From Paenibacillus harenae (lineage in GTDB: Bacteria; Bacillota; Bacilli; Paenibacillales; Paenibacillaceae): DNA of 64,000 nucleotides. The position numbers were made by a program, and so were the translations under genes. Location: contig NZ_JAUSST010000013.1 in the NCBI RefSeq assembly GCF_030812415.1, positions 1-64,000 of the forward strand, written 5' to 3'. Positions 53,102-61,751 of the stretch are shown here, piece after piece; positions within the stretch are counted from its first letter, which is position 1, and each line of letters opens with the position of its first letter. The notes beneath the pieces were generated by a model. It was not told where the DNA came from, did not search any database, and saw only the letters and a program-made list of their open reading frames with translations.

Positions 53102-53767
53102 GTGGGTCAAAAGGTAAATCCAGTTGGCTTCCGTGTCGGAGTTATCCGTGATTGGGAGTCGAAATGGTTCGCAGGCAAAGATTTTGGCGATCTTCTAATG
53201 GAAGACGTTAAAATTCGTGAATATTTGAAAAACAAGCTGAAAGATGCAGCTGTTTCCCATATTGAGATCGAACGTGCAGCTAATCGCGTAAACGTAACGA
53301 TCCAAACTGCAAAACCGGGTATGGTTATCGGTAAGGGCGGTTCCGAAGTGGAAAACCTGCGTACGGAGCTTGGCAAGATCACTAAAGGCAAAAAGGTTCA
53401 CATCAACATCTCTGAAATCAAACACGCGGATCTTGACGCTATTCTTGTAGCAGAAAGCATCGCACAACAACTTGAGCGTCGTGTTTCTTTCCGTCGCGCA
53501 TTGAAGCAAGCAATTCAACGCTCCATGCGTTCGGGTGCTAAAGGGATCAAAACCGCAGTTAGCGGACGTCTCGGCGGCGCGGAAATCGCACGTTCGGAAG
53601 GCTACAGCGAAGGTACAGTACCTCTTCATACACTGCGCGCAGATATTGATTACGGTACAGCAGAAGCACATACGACTTACGGCCGTATCGGCGTAAAAGT
53701 ATGGATCTATCGCGGCGAAGTCCTTCCGACCAAGAAGAAAGCAGCTCCAGTGGAAGGAGGCAACTAA
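53102..53767 (+). CDS. rpsC: Ribosomal protein uS3
   Basis: A 221-residue protein at the mRNA entry channel with helicase-aiding residues. It has an N-terminal KH domain (AKPGMVIGKGGSEVENLRTE) and a C-terminal domain ending VWIYRGEVLPTKKKA. It starts with GTG 53102 behind AAGGAGGG. The rplP ATG is two bases behind its stop. Confidence 0.97.
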   Translation: MGQKVNPVGFRVGVIRDWESKWFAGKDFGDLLMEDVKIREYLKNKLKDAAVSHIEIERAANRVNVTIQTAKPGMVIGKGGSEVENLRTELGKITKGKKVHINISEIKHADLDAILVAESIAQQLERRVSFRRALKQAIQRSMRSGAKGIKTAVSGRLGGAEIARSEGYSEGTVPLHTLRADIDYGTAEAHTTYGRIGVKVWIYRGEVLPTKKKAAPVEGGN

Positions 53768-53769
53768 TC

Positions 53770-54204
53770 ATGTTGGTACCTAAACGTGTCAAACACCGCA
53801 AACAACAACGCGGTCATATGAAGGGTCGCGCTAAAGGCGGCACAACAGTAGCATTCGGCGAATATGGTCTTCAAGCACTTGAGCCTACATGGATCACGAA
53901 CCGTCAGATCGAGGCAGCTCGTATCGCGATGACTCGTTATATCAAACGTGGCGGTAAAGTTTGGATCAAAATTTTCCCGGATAAGCCGATAACTCAAAAG
54001 CCTCTCGAGGTTCGTATGGGTAGCGGTAAAGGTAACGTTGAGAAGTGGGTTGCAGTCGTTAAACCAGGTAAGATCATGTTTGAACTTGCTGGTGTATCCG
54101 AAGAGATTGCTCGTGAAGCAATGCGCCTTGCTGCTCACAAACTGCCGATCAAAACGAAGTTCGTGAAACGCGAAGAAGTGGGTGGTGAAGCAAATGAAAG
54201 CTAA
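53770..54204 (+). CDS. rplP: Ribosomal protein uL16
   Basis: A 144-residue late-assembly protein near the A-site tRNA. MLVPKRVKHRKQQRGHMKGR and VWIKIFPDKPITQKPLEVRM are characteristic; RMGSGKGNVEKWVAVVKPG includes the Arg hydroxylated in some species. The ATG follows GAAGGAGG inside the end of rpsC. Its 3' end overlaps rpmC by 11 bases. Confidence 0.97.
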   Translation: MLVPKRVKHRKQQRGHMKGRAKGGTTVAFGEYGLQALEPTWITNRQIEAARIAMTRYIKRGGKVWIKIFPDKPITQKPLEVRMGSGKGNVEKWVAVVKPGKIMFELAGVSEEIAREAMRLAAHKLPIKTKFVKREEVGGEANES

Positions 54205-54394
54205 TGAATTTCGCAACCTAACCTCTGCCGAGCTTGAACAACAGATCACTGGTTTTAAAGAAGAGCTTTTCAACCTTCGTTTCCAATTGGCTACTGGCCA
54301 ACTGGATAACCCGACACGCATTCGTGACGTGCGAAAAGGAATTGCTCGCGCTAAAACGATCTTGCGTGAAAGAGAACTCGGCATCAGCAGCTAA
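54194..54394 (+). CDS. rpmC: Ribosomal protein uL29
   Basis: A 66-residue two-helix protein next to the tunnel exit. MKANEFRNLTSAELEQQITG and the closing RDVRKGIARAKTILRERELG are typical. The frame begins at 54182, but ATG 54194 behind GGGTGGTGAAG is the conserved start. Coupled to rplP by overlap. Confidence 0.96.
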   Translation: MKANEFRNLTSAELEQQITGFKEELFNLRFQLATGQLDNPTRIRDVRKGIARAKTILRERELGISS

Positions 54395-54446
54395 AAATAT
54401 TTTCTTGCAGTTATGAATCATCACGGCTGTAGGAAGGAGGAAGAAC

Positions 54447-54710
54447 ATGAGCGAACGCAATGCCCGCAAAGTGCTAATTGGCAAAGTCGTAAGCGACAAA
54501 ATGGATAAAACAATTGTTGTTGCTATTGAGACTTACAAAAAACACAATTTGTACCATAAACGCATTAAAGTTACGAAAAAGTTTAAAGCGCACGATGAAA
54601 ACAACCAAGCGAAAATTGGCGATATCGTGAAAATCATGGAGACTCGTCCACTTTCCAAAGACAAGCGCTTCAGACTTGTAGACGTTGTTGAAGTAGCGGT
54701 TGTTATTTAA
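54447..54710 (+). CDS. rpsQ: Ribosomal protein uS17
   Basis: An 87-residue OB-fold primary binder of 16S rRNA. KVLIGKVVSDKMDKTIVVAI and KIGDIVKIMETRPLSKDKRF match the family. GGAAGGAGGAAGAAC precedes the ATG. Confidence 0.97.
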   Translation: MSERNARKVLIGKVVSDKMDKTIVVAIETYKKHNLYHKRIKVTKKFKAHDENNQAKIGDIVKIMETRPLSKDKRFRLVDVVEVAVVI

Positions 54711-54757
54711 CGAGCGATAGCAGTACCTGAGCATTTTTCCGAAAGGAGGACGTTGAA

Positions 54758-55126
54758 ATGATTCAACCATTTTCGCGCTTAGCAGTTGCTGACAACTCCG
54801 GCGCTAAAGAATTGATGTGTATCCGTGTACTGGGCGGTACAGGACGCCGCGTTGGGCACATTGGCGACTTGATCGTTTGCTCCGTCAAACAAGCAACACC
54901 AGGCGGCGTTGTCAAAAAGGGTGACGTTGTAAAAGCCGTTATCGTTCGCACAAAGCGTTCGGTTCGTCGTAAAGACGGTTCCTACATCGCATTCGATGAG
55001 AATGCAGCGGTAATCGTTAAAGAAGATAAGAGCCCGCGTGGCACACGTATCTTTGGACCTGTTGCTCGTGAGCTTCGCGATAAAGATTTCATGAAAATCG
55101 TATCGCTGGCACCAGAAGTAATCTAA
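54758..55126 (+). CDS. rplN: Ribosomal protein uL14
   Basis: A 122-residue beta-barrel protein at the subunit interface, also the docking site of the silencing factor RsfS. MIQPFSRLAVADNSGAKELM and the C-terminal GTRIFGPVARELRDKDFMKI are nearly invariant. GAAAGGAGG precedes the start. First gene of the classical spc group after S17. Confidence 0.97.
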   Translation: MIQPFSRLAVADNSGAKELMCIRVLGGTGRRVGHIGDLIVCSVKQATPGGVVKKGDVVKAVIVRTKRSVRRKDGSYIAFDENAAVIVKEDKSPRGTRIFGPVARELRDKDFMKIVSLAPEVI

Positions 55127-55174
55127 TCAACCCTATATAAGCTTGAAAGCACAAGCGTGCAGGAGGTGTAACTC

Positions 55175-55528
55175 ATGCCAAGGCTGAAAAAAATACTTGA
55201 ATCCCATAACAATAAATTGCACGTTAAAAAAGACGATACGGTCATCGTCATTACCGGTAAAGACAAAGGTAAGAAAGGCCGTGTAATCGCTGCGTACCCG
55301 CGTGAAAATCGCGTGCTCGTAGAGGGCGTTAACATGGTGAAGAAGCATACTCGTCCATCGCAAGCAAACCCGCAGGGCGGTATCATTGAACAAGAAGCGC
55401 CAGTACACGTATCGAACGTCATGCATATCGATCCGAAAAGCGGTAAAGTAACACGTATCGGATACAAAGTGCTCGACAACGGTAAAAAAGTACGAATCGC
55501 TAAACGTTCCGGAGAAGTAATCGACTAA
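55175..55528 (+). CDS. rplX: Ribosomal protein uL24
   Basis: A 117-residue assembly-initiator protein with a KOW motif (VIVITGKDKGKKGRVIAAYP). It is about 12-15 residues longer at the N terminus (MPRLKKILESHNNKLHVKKD) than the usual 100-105; the start is supported by GCAGGAGGTG at seven-base spacing, and an internal start would lack one. Confidence 0.96.
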   Translation: MPRLKKILESHNNKLHVKKDDTVIVITGKDKGKKGRVIAAYPRENRVLVEGVNMVKKHTRPSQANPQGGIIEQEAPVHVSNVMHIDPKSGKVTRIGYKVLDNGKKVRIAKRSGEVID

Positions 55529-55558
55529 TCGTTACAGTAGGAAAGGAGGTCCATGAAA

Positions 55559-56101
55559 ATGGCAGCAAGAATGAAAGATCGTTTTCTCAATGACATCACA
55601 CCTGCTCTTATGCAGAAGTTTAACTATACGTCTGTAATGCAAGTGCCGAAAATTGAGAAGGTTGTTATCAACATGGGGGTAGGCGAAGCGGTTTCCAATT
55701 CAAAAATCCTCGATGTAGCTGTTGAAGAACTACGTATCATTTCCGGTCAAAAACCAGTCGTGACTCGCGCGAAGAAGTCGATCGCCGGCTTCAAACTTCG
55801 TGAGAACATGCCAATCGGGGTTAAAGTGACATTGCGCGGCGAGCGCATGTACCATTTCCTTGACAAGCTGTTCAACATCTCGCTTCCACGCGTACGTGAC
55901 TTCCGAGGTGTTTCGAACAAGGCATTTGATGGTCGCGGAAACTACACGCTCGGTTTGAAAGAGCAATTGATTTTCCCGGAGATTGAATACGATAAAGTCG
56001 ATAAAGTGCGCGGTATGGACATCGTCATCGTCACGACGGCAAAAACGGACGAAGAATCTCGTGAATTGCTGACCCAATTGGGCATGCCGTTCACGAAGTA
56101 A
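55559..56101 (+). CDS. rplE: Ribosomal protein uL5
   Basis: A 180-residue 5S rRNA-binding protein of the central protuberance. VPKIEKVVINMGVGEAVSNS and GLKEQLIFPEIEYDKVDKVR are conserved. An ATG at 55553 lies only two bases behind AAAGGAGGT; ATG 55559 has ideal spacing and gives the usual MAARMKDRF start. Confidence 0.96.
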   Translation: MAARMKDRFLNDITPALMQKFNYTSVMQVPKIEKVVINMGVGEAVSNSKILDVAVEELRIISGQKPVVTRAKKSIAGFKLRENMPIGVKVTLRGERMYHFLDKLFNISLPRVRDFRGVSNKAFDGRGNYTLGLKEQLIFPEIEYDKVDKVRGMDIVIVTTAKTDEESRELLTQLGMPFTK

Positions 56102-56127
56102 TCCACTTTTAGGAGGTGTAATACCCA

Positions 56128-56313
56128 GTGGCAAAAACTTCGATGAAAGTGAAGCAACAACGCACACCGAAATTTCAAGTGCGTGCATATACGCGCTGTG
56201 AGCGTTGCGGCCGTCCGCATTCTGTTTTGCAAAAGTTTAAAATTTGCCGGATTTGTTTCCGTGAGTTAGCACATAAGGGCCAGATTCCTGGCGTTAAAAA
56301 AGCAAGCTGGTAA
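56128..56313 (+). CDS. rpsZ: Ribosomal protein uS14, zinc-binding type Z
   Basis: A 61-residue short S14 with two CxxC pairs (CERCGRPHSVLQKFKICRIC), the zinc-bearing C+ form. Bacilli often keep a longer zinc-free paralogue (rpsN) elsewhere for zinc shortage. It starts with GTG 56128 behind AGGAGGTG. Confidence 0.97.
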   Translation: MAKTSMKVKQQRTPKFQVRAYTRCERCGRPHSVLQKFKICRICFRELAHKGQIPGVKKASW

Positions 56314-56343
56314 AATGCCTAGTTCGGGAAGGAGGTTAACACA

Positions 56344-56742
56344 ATGGTTATGTCTGATCCGGTTGCAGATATGTTGACGCGTATTCGTAACGCGAATGTC
56401 GTTCGTCATGAGACCGTGGAAATGCCCGCTTCGAAAATGAAGAAGCAAATTGCTGAAATTTTGAAGCGTGAGGGTTTTATCCGCGATGCTGAATATATCG
56501 AAGACAACAAACAAGGTATGATCCGTATTTTCCTGAAATACGGCCCTAACCAAGAGCGCGTTATTACAGGCCTGAAACGTATTTCGAAACCTGGCCTTCG
56601 CGTTTACACACAATCAACTGAAATCCCACGCGTTTTGGGCGGCCTTGGAATTGCTATCATTTCCACGTCCAAAGGGGTTATGACGGATAAAGAAGCTCGT
56701 CAGGTTAAATCCGGCGGCGAAGTAGTCTGCTACGTTTGGTAA
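56344..56742 (+). CDS. rpsH: Ribosomal protein uS8
   Basis: A 132-residue 16S central-domain binder. It starts MVMSDPVADMLTRIRNANVV and ends STSKGVMTDKEARQVKSGGE plus VVCYVW, as in the family. GAAGGAGG is eight bases from ATG 56344. In E. coli S8 represses the spc operon; no matching site was found. Confidence 0.97.
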   Translation: MVMSDPVADMLTRIRNANVVRHETVEMPASKMKKQIAEILKREGFIRDAEYIEDNKQGMIRIFLKYGPNQERVITGLKRISKPGLRVYTQSTEIPRVLGGLGIAIISTSKGVMTDKEARQVKSGGEVVCYVW

Positions 56743-56773
56743 GTAACAAGTCACAAAGACAGGAGGTGTAACA

Positions 56774-57316
56774 ATGTCCCGTATTGGTCGTAAACCGATC
56801 CAAGTGCCTAACGGCGTTACTGTTAACTTGGACAACACAGTTATTACTGTAAAAGGACCGAAAGGCTCGCTTTCCCGCGAAGTTCACAAAGATATGAAAG
56901 TGAACGTATCGGAAACAGAAATCCTTATCGAACGTCCTTCCGACAATAAATTGCATCGTTCTTTGCACGGAACGACTCGCAGCATCATCGCTAACATGGT
57001 GAGCGGCGTTACTGAAGGCTTCTCGAGAAATCTTGAGCTGGTAGGAGTAGGTTACCGTGCGAATAAAGCTGGCGATAAGATCGTTCTTAACGTTGGTTAC
57101 TCCCACCCGGTGGAGATTGTTCCCGAGGCTGGTATTGAGTTTGACGTTCCTGCGAACACGAAAATCACGGTTCGCGGTATCGACAAAGAGCGCGTAGGCG
57201 CTGTTGCTGCTCAAATCCGCTCCGTTCGTGAACCAGAGCCTTATAAAGGCAAAGGTATCAAGTACGAAGGCGAACGCATCATCCGCAAAGAAGGTAAAGC
57301 TGGTAAGAAGAAATAA
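56774..57316 (+). CDS. rplF: Ribosomal protein uL6
   Basis: A 180-residue two-domain protein near the sarcin-ricin loop. It begins MSRIGRKPIQVPNGVTVNLD; the signature in the second domain is PEPYKGKGIKYEGERIIRKE, and the C terminus is Lys-rich. ACAGGAGGTG precedes the ATG. Confidence 0.97.
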   Translation: MSRIGRKPIQVPNGVTVNLDNTVITVKGPKGSLSREVHKDMKVNVSETEILIERPSDNKLHRSLHGTTRSIIANMVSGVTEGFSRNLELVGVGYRANKAGDKIVLNVGYSHPVEIVPEAGIEFDVPANTKITVRGIDKERVGAVAAQIRSVREPEPYKGKGIKYEGERIIRKEGKAGKKK

Positions 57317-57376
57317 GCAAACGGCTTGTTTGCTTAAGATAGCGTCCTAAGGCAATGAGAAAGGAGTGAACCTTGC

Positions 57377-57745
57377 ATGATTACGAAAGGCGATAAAAAC
57401 AAGGCTCGTCTGAAAAGACACCTACGTGTTCGCAAAAAAATCAACGGTACAGCTGCACGTCCACGTCTGTCTGTATTCCGTTCCTCCAAGCATATGTATG
57501 CACAATTGATCGATGACGTTGCAGGTGTAACGATCGCATCCGCGTCCACAATGGACAAAGAGTTGACAGAAGCTGTCGCCAACGGCGGCAACATCGATGC
57601 AGCTACGAAAGTAGGCCAATTGATTGCACAACGCGCTCAAGCGAAAGGGGTAACCCAAGTCGTATTCGACCGCGGCGGTTACTTGTATCACGGCAGAATT
57701 TCAGCACTTGCGACAGCAGCTCGCGAAGCTGGCCTGGAATTCTAA
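57377..57745 (+). CDS. rplR: Ribosomal protein uL18
   Basis: A 122-residue 5S rRNA-binding protein. An Arg/Lys-rich start (KARLKRHLRVRKKINGTAAR) is followed by RLSVFRSSKHMYAQLIDD and VVFDRGGYLYHGRISALATA. The ATG is eight bases behind AAAGGAGTG. Confidence 0.97.
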   Translation: MITKGDKNKARLKRHLRVRKKINGTAARPRLSVFRSSKHMYAQLIDDVAGVTIASASTMDKELTEAVANGGNIDAATKVGQLIAQRAQAKGVTQVVFDRGGYLYHGRISALATAAREAGLEF

Positions 57746-57775
57746 TCGACTTTACTTATAAGGAGGTTAAATGAC

Positions 57776-58273
57776 TTGCGTGTAGATCCGAATACGTTAG
57801 AACTGACTGAAAAAGTTGTTAATATCAATCGCGTAGCGAAAGTTGTAAAAGGCGGACGCCGTTTCAGCTTTAGTGCGCTTGTAGTAGTCGGCGACGGCAA
57901 AGGCTGGGTCGGCGCAGGGATCGGTAAAGCAGGCGAAGTACCTGATGCGATTCGCAAAGGTATCGAAGATGCTAAGAAAAACCTGATCCATGTACCGCTC
58001 GTAGGAACAACGATTCCTCACCTTGTCCTCGGACATTTCGGCGCTGGAGAAGTACTCCTGAAGCCGGCATCCGAAGGTACTGGCGTTATCGCTGGAGGCC
58101 CGGTTCGTGCTGTTCTTGAGCTTGCTGGTGTAGGCGACATTTTGACGAAATCGCTCGGTTCTTCGAACTCCATGAACATGGTAAACGCGACGCTTGAAGG
58201 TCTTTCCCGTTTGAAACGTGCGGAAGAAGTTGCGAAGCTTCGTGGTAAAACTGTCGAAGAGCTGTTAAGTTAA
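57776..58273 (+). CDS. rpsE: Ribosomal protein uS5
   Basis: A 165-residue protein of the decoding and mRNA entry region. It has an N-terminal double-stranded RNA-binding fold (VVKGGRRFSFSALVVVGDGK, spectinomycin loop GWVGAGIGKAGEVP) and GAGEVLLKPASEGTGVIAGG. Its start is TTG 57776, nine bases behind AAGGAGG. An ATG at 57771 is nearer but out of frame and stops after four codons. Confidence 0.96.
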   Translation: MRVDPNTLELTEKVVNINRVAKVVKGGRRFSFSALVVVGDGKGWVGAGIGKAGEVPDAIRKGIEDAKKNLIHVPLVGTTIPHLVLGHFGAGEVLLKPASEGTGVIAGGPVRAVLELAGVGDILTKSLGSSNSMNMVNATLEGLSRLKRAEEVAKLRGKTVEELLS

Positions 58274-58286
58274 GGAGGGAAATACG

Positions 58287-58466
58287 ATGGCAAAATTGCA
58301 AATCACCCTCGTTCGCAGTTTGATCGGCCGCAACGAGAAACAACGTGCTACTGTTGAAGCGCTTGGCCTTCGCAAAATTCGCCAAGCTGTTGTTTTGGAC
58401 GATAGCGCAGCTATCCGCGGCATGGTTAACGCTGTTAGCCACTTGGTTAAAGTTGAAGAAGTATAA
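58287..58466 (+). CDS. rpmD: Ribosomal protein uL30
   Basis: A 59-residue single-domain 50S protein. It begins MAKLQITLVRSLIGRNEKQR, contains the typical LGLRKIRQAVVLDD, and ends HLVKVEEV. TAAGGAGGG precedes the ATG, 13 bases behind rpsE. Below the usual ORF length cut-off but certain by sequence and place. Confidence 0.97.
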   Translation: MAKLQITLVRSLIGRNEKQRATVEALGLRKIRQAVVLDDSAAIRGMVNAVSHLVKVEEV

Positions 58467-58504
58467 GATAGCTTTCAAGAAATAAATAAGGAGGTGCACG
58501 AACG

Positions 58505-58945
58505 ATGAAATTGCATGAGCTAGCACCAGCACCGGGTTCGACTCAAGCGCCTAAGCGCAAAGGCCGCGGTATCGGTTCCGGAAACGGTAAAACAGCCGGT
58601 AAAGGCCATAAGGGTCAAAACGCTCGTTCCGGCGGCGGCGTTCGTCCTGGTTTCGAGGGCGGACAAAACCCGTTGTATCGTCGAGTGCCGAAGCGCGGAT
58701 TCAACAACCGTTTCCGTACCGAGTATGCGATTGTTAACATTGAAGAACTAAATAGCTTTGCAGCAGGTACAGAAGTCACTCCAGAAGTTCTTCTTGAGCA
58801 AGGGATCGTCAAAAATCCGCTTGCAGGAATTAAAATTTTGGGTAACGGTGAAATTAGCGTTTCGCTTACTGTAAAAGCAAGCAAGTTCTCTCAATCTGCG
58901 GTAGAGAAAATCCAGGCTGCCGGCGGTAAAACCGAGGTGATCTAA
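58505..58945 (+). CDS. rplO: Ribosomal protein uL15
   Basis: A 146-residue late-assembly protein. The Gly/Arg-rich extended N-terminal half (KRKGRGIGSGNGKTAGKGHK) threads the 23S rRNA; the globular C-terminal half ends VEKIQAAGGKTEVI. AAGGAGGTG precedes the ATG. Its stop abuts the secY start codon. Confidence 0.97.
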   Translation: MKLHELAPAPGSTQAPKRKGRGIGSGNGKTAGKGHKGQNARSGGGVRPGFEGGQNPLYRRVPKRGFNNRFRTEYAIVNIEELNSFAAGTEVTPEVLLEQGIVKNPLAGIKILGNGEISVSLTVKASKFSQSAVEKIQAAGGKTEVI

Positions 58946-60247
58946 TTGTTCAAGACCGTGTCCAATATTTGGAAGGTGGCGGATCTTCGTACAAGGATCC
59001 TGTTCACTCTCATGATTCTTCTTGTATACCGCATCGGGGCATTCATTCCGGTGCCTGACGTCGACAAGAGCGTGTTCGAGCAAGTCAATGAAGCCGGAAC
59101 GGATTTGTTCGGCTTGCTTAACACGTTTTCCGGCGGTGCTTTGTTCCAATTCTCCATCTTCGCAATCGGAATTACGCCGTATATCACGGCTTCGATCATC
59201 GTACAGCTATTGTCGATGGACGTCATTCCAAAGTTTGCGGAGTGGGCTAAGGAAGGCGAGAACGGCAAACGCAAGCTCGCTCAAATCACTCGTTACGGTA
59301 CGATTGTGCTCGGTCTTGTTCAAGGCTTTGCAACTGCAATCGGCTTTAATCGTCAGTATGGTCAACAAATGATTCCTAACGCTACCTTCGTTGACTACTT
59401 AGTCATTGCTATCATTTTGACTGCAGGTACTGCTTTCTTGATGTGGCTTGGCGAGCAGATCACGGAGAAGGGCATCGGAAACGGTATTTCCATTCTGATC
59501 TTCGCTGCAATCGCGGCAGGTATCCCTGGACATATCCGTACGATCTACCAAGATCAATTCATCGGTGTACAAGACCAACTGTTCTTGAACATCATTAAGG
59601 TAATTCTGATTCTCATTGCGATCATCGCAATCATTGTCGGCGTTATCTTCGTTCAGCAAGGTATTCGCAAGATTCCGGTTCAATACGCTAAACGCGTCGT
59701 TGGACGGAAAATGTACGGTGGACAATCGACGCATATCCCGATGAAAGTGAATGGCGCTGGCGTTATTCCTGTCATCTTCGCGGTATCGCTCATCATGTTC
59801 CCGATTACGATTGCCGGATTCTGGGCCGACAAAGCGTGGGCGACATGGATTATGGACAATATGTACTATGACAAGCCGCTTGGTATGGTATTGTATGTAC
59901 TGCTCATCATCGGTTTCACCTTCTTCTACACATTCGTGCAAATCAATCCTGTGCAAATGGCGGATCAAATGAAGAAGAATGGCGGCTACATCCCGGGCAT
60001 TCGCCCAGGCAAGCCAACTTCCTCTTACTTGACTCGTGTCATGTCACGGATTACACTGACGGGTGCAATCTTCCTGGCGGTTATCTCCCTATTGCCGGTC
60101 GTGTTCGGTAAGATTGCCGGATTGCCAACGTCCGTTCAGCTTGGCGGTACCTCGCTTCTGATCGTTATCGGGGTTGCGCTAGACACGATGAAGCAAATCG
60201 AGAGCCAGTTGATCAAACGCCATTACAAAGGGTTTATCAATAAATAA
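58946..60247 (+). CDS. secY: Preprotein translocase subunit SecY
   Basis: A 433-residue channel of the Sec translocon with ten membrane helices. Signatures: YRIGAFIPVPDVD in helix 1, the plug region ALFQFSIFAIGITPYITASI, and the cytosolic loops that bind SecA and ribosomes. The start is TTG 58946, directly behind the rplO stop; GAGGTGA within rplO serves as ribosome binding site. Confidence 0.97.
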   Translation: MFKTVSNIWKVADLRTRILFTLMILLVYRIGAFIPVPDVDKSVFEQVNEAGTDLFGLLNTFSGGALFQFSIFAIGITPYITASIIVQLLSMDVIPKFAEWAKEGENGKRKLAQITRYGTIVLGLVQGFATAIGFNRQYGQQMIPNATFVDYLVIAIILTAGTAFLMWLGEQITEKGIGNGISILIFAAIAAGIPGHIRTIYQDQFIGVQDQLFLNIIKVILILIAIIAIIVGVIFVQQGIRKIPVQYAKRVVGRKMYGGQSTHIPMKVNGAGVIPVIFAVSLIMFPITIAGFWADKAWATWIMDNMYYDKPLGMVLYVLLIIGFTFFYTFVQINPVQMADQMKKNGGYIPGIRPGKPTSSYLTRVMSRITLTGAIFLAVISLLPVVFGKIAGLPTSVQLGGTSLLIVIGVALDTMKQIESQLIKRHYKGFINK

Positions 60248-60248
60248 C

Positions 60249-60315
60249 AATAGGTTCTGACCGGGCTTTGCGCGATCGACAACGATATTGTGCGGGAAGC
60301 CCGCCCGAGCCTATT
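60249..60315 (+). other. Stem-loop between secY and adk
   Basis: AATAGGTTC-GGGCTT pairs with AAGCCC-GAGCCTATT (one G-T pair, internal mismatches) around a 28-base loop. There is no T tract. It may set mRNA stability or separate secY from adk expression. Confidence 0.45.
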
Positions 60316-60339
60316 GTGCTTAAAGCGAGGAACACGGCA

Positions 60340-60990
60340 ATGAACATTTTATTCATGGGCCCTCCAGGGGCAGGCAAAGGAACGCAGGCTGAACGTATTG
60401 TAGAAGAATTCAGCGTACCGCATATTTCCACGGGCGATGCTTTCCGTCTTGCTATGAAGCAAGGAACTGCCATTGGTCTTAAGGCGAAGGAGTATATCGA
60501 TCAAGGTTTGCTCGTTCCCGATGAGATCACGAATGGAATCGTGAAGGAGCGTCTTGCTCTGGACGATTGCAAAAACGGTTTTCTGCTCGACGGTTTCCCT
60601 CGCACGCTCCAACAAGCCGAAGCGCTTGACGGCATGCTTGCAGAACTGAACCGCGGCATTGACCATGTCGTTAACTTGAAGGTTGATCGCGGATTGCTGC
60701 TTGCCCGTCTTACAGGCAGACGCATCTGCAAATCTTGCGGCTCGACTTATCACGTGATGTTCAACCCGCCAAAGGTTGAAGGCATCTGTGACAAAGACGG
60801 CGGAGAGTTGTATCAACGTTCAGATGATACAGAGGAGAAGGTAGGCACGCGCCTGGATGAGTATACATCCAAGACGGCCCCTCTGCTCGATTACTACAGC
60901 ACTAAAGGTCTCCTGCGTGAAGTCGACGGCGAGAAGGACATCGAAGTCGTAACATCCGAAATCGTATCCTGCTTGAGAGGTTCATTGTAA
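60340..60990 (+). CDS. adk: Adenylate kinase
   Basis: A 216-residue enzyme interconverting ATP + AMP and 2 ADP. The P-loop is GPPGAGKGT near the N terminus and the NMP-binding DGFPRTLQQAEAL is present. The LID is of the zinc type (CKSCGSTYHV, then CDKD: three Cys and one Asp), as in Bacillus. The open frame reaches back to 60268; ATG 60340 behind GCGAGG gives the conserved MNILFMGPPG. Ends in TAATG overlap with map. Confidence 0.97.
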   Translation: MNILFMGPPGAGKGTQAERIVEEFSVPHISTGDAFRLAMKQGTAIGLKAKEYIDQGLLVPDEITNGIVKERLALDDCKNGFLLDGFPRTLQQAEALDGMLAELNRGIDHVVNLKVDRGLLLARLTGRRICKSCGSTYHVMFNPPKVEGICDKDGGELYQRSDDTEEKVGTRLDEYTSKTAPLLDYYSTKGLLREVDGEKDIEVVTSEIVSCLRGSL

Positions 60991-61748
60991 TGATTATATG
61001 CAAATCCGAATCGGAGCTGCGGTATATGAGGGAGGCAGGACGCATCGTTGCGGAAACGCATCGACTGATGGCTGCAGCGGTTAAGCCGGGCATCACCACG
61101 GGTGAGCTCGACGAAATCGCCGACAAGTTCATTAGAAGTCAAGGTGCGATACCTTCCTTCAAAGGTTACAATGGTTTTCCTTCCAGCGTTTGCGCTTCTG
61201 TGAATGACGAGCTTGTACACGGCTTCCCTGGGTCACGCAAGTTGAACGAGGGCGATATTGTCAGTATTGATATCGGAGCGCAGTACGAAGGCTATCATGG
61301 CGATTCGGCTTGGACCTATGCGGTCGGAGCAGTATCGGATGAAGTTCAAAGGCTGCTAGATGTAACGGAAGCATCGCTATATGCGGGGCTTGCGCTCATC
61401 AAACCAGATGTTCGTTTATACACGATATCGCATGCCATTCAAAAGGTTATTGAGAATGCTGGATTCTCCGTTGTACGTGAATACGTAGGGCACGGAATCG
61501 GCGCGGACCTCCATGAGGAACCGCAAATACCGAACTATGGTATACCGGACCGCGGACCACGACTCAAGCCGGGAATGGTGCTTGCAATCGAGCCAATGGT
61601 TAATATCGGTGAACGGTATGTCCATACGCTCGAAGACAATTGGACGGTCGTAACAGATGACGGTTCATGGTGCGCTCACTTTGAGCACACGGTGGCCGTA
61701 ACAGAGGACGGCTTTGAAATATTGACCACTTTGCCGCAGCAGCCATAA
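60990..61748 (+). CDS. map: Methionine aminopeptidase, type I
   Basis: A 252-residue metalloprotease that removes the N-terminal Met. The metal ligands are visible in DIVSIDIGAQYEGYHGDSAW (two Asp), GHGIGADLHEEP (His), IEPM (Glu) and CAHFEHTVAV (Glu). A type Ia enzyme without extension. It starts one base inside the adk stop, so the two are coupled. Confidence 0.97.
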   Translation: MIICKSESELRYMREAGRIVAETHRLMAAAVKPGITTGELDEIADKFIRSQGAIPSFKGYNGFPSSVCASVNDELVHGFPGSRKLNEGDIVSIDIGAQYEGYHGDSAWTYAVGAVSDEVQRLLDVTEASLYAGLALIKPDVRLYTISHAIQKVIENAGFSVVREYVGHGIGADLHEEPQIPNYGIPDRGPRLKPGMVLAIEPMVNIGERYVHTLEDNWTVVTDDGSWCAHFEHTVAVTEDGFEILTTLPQQP

Positions 61749-61751
61749 GCT

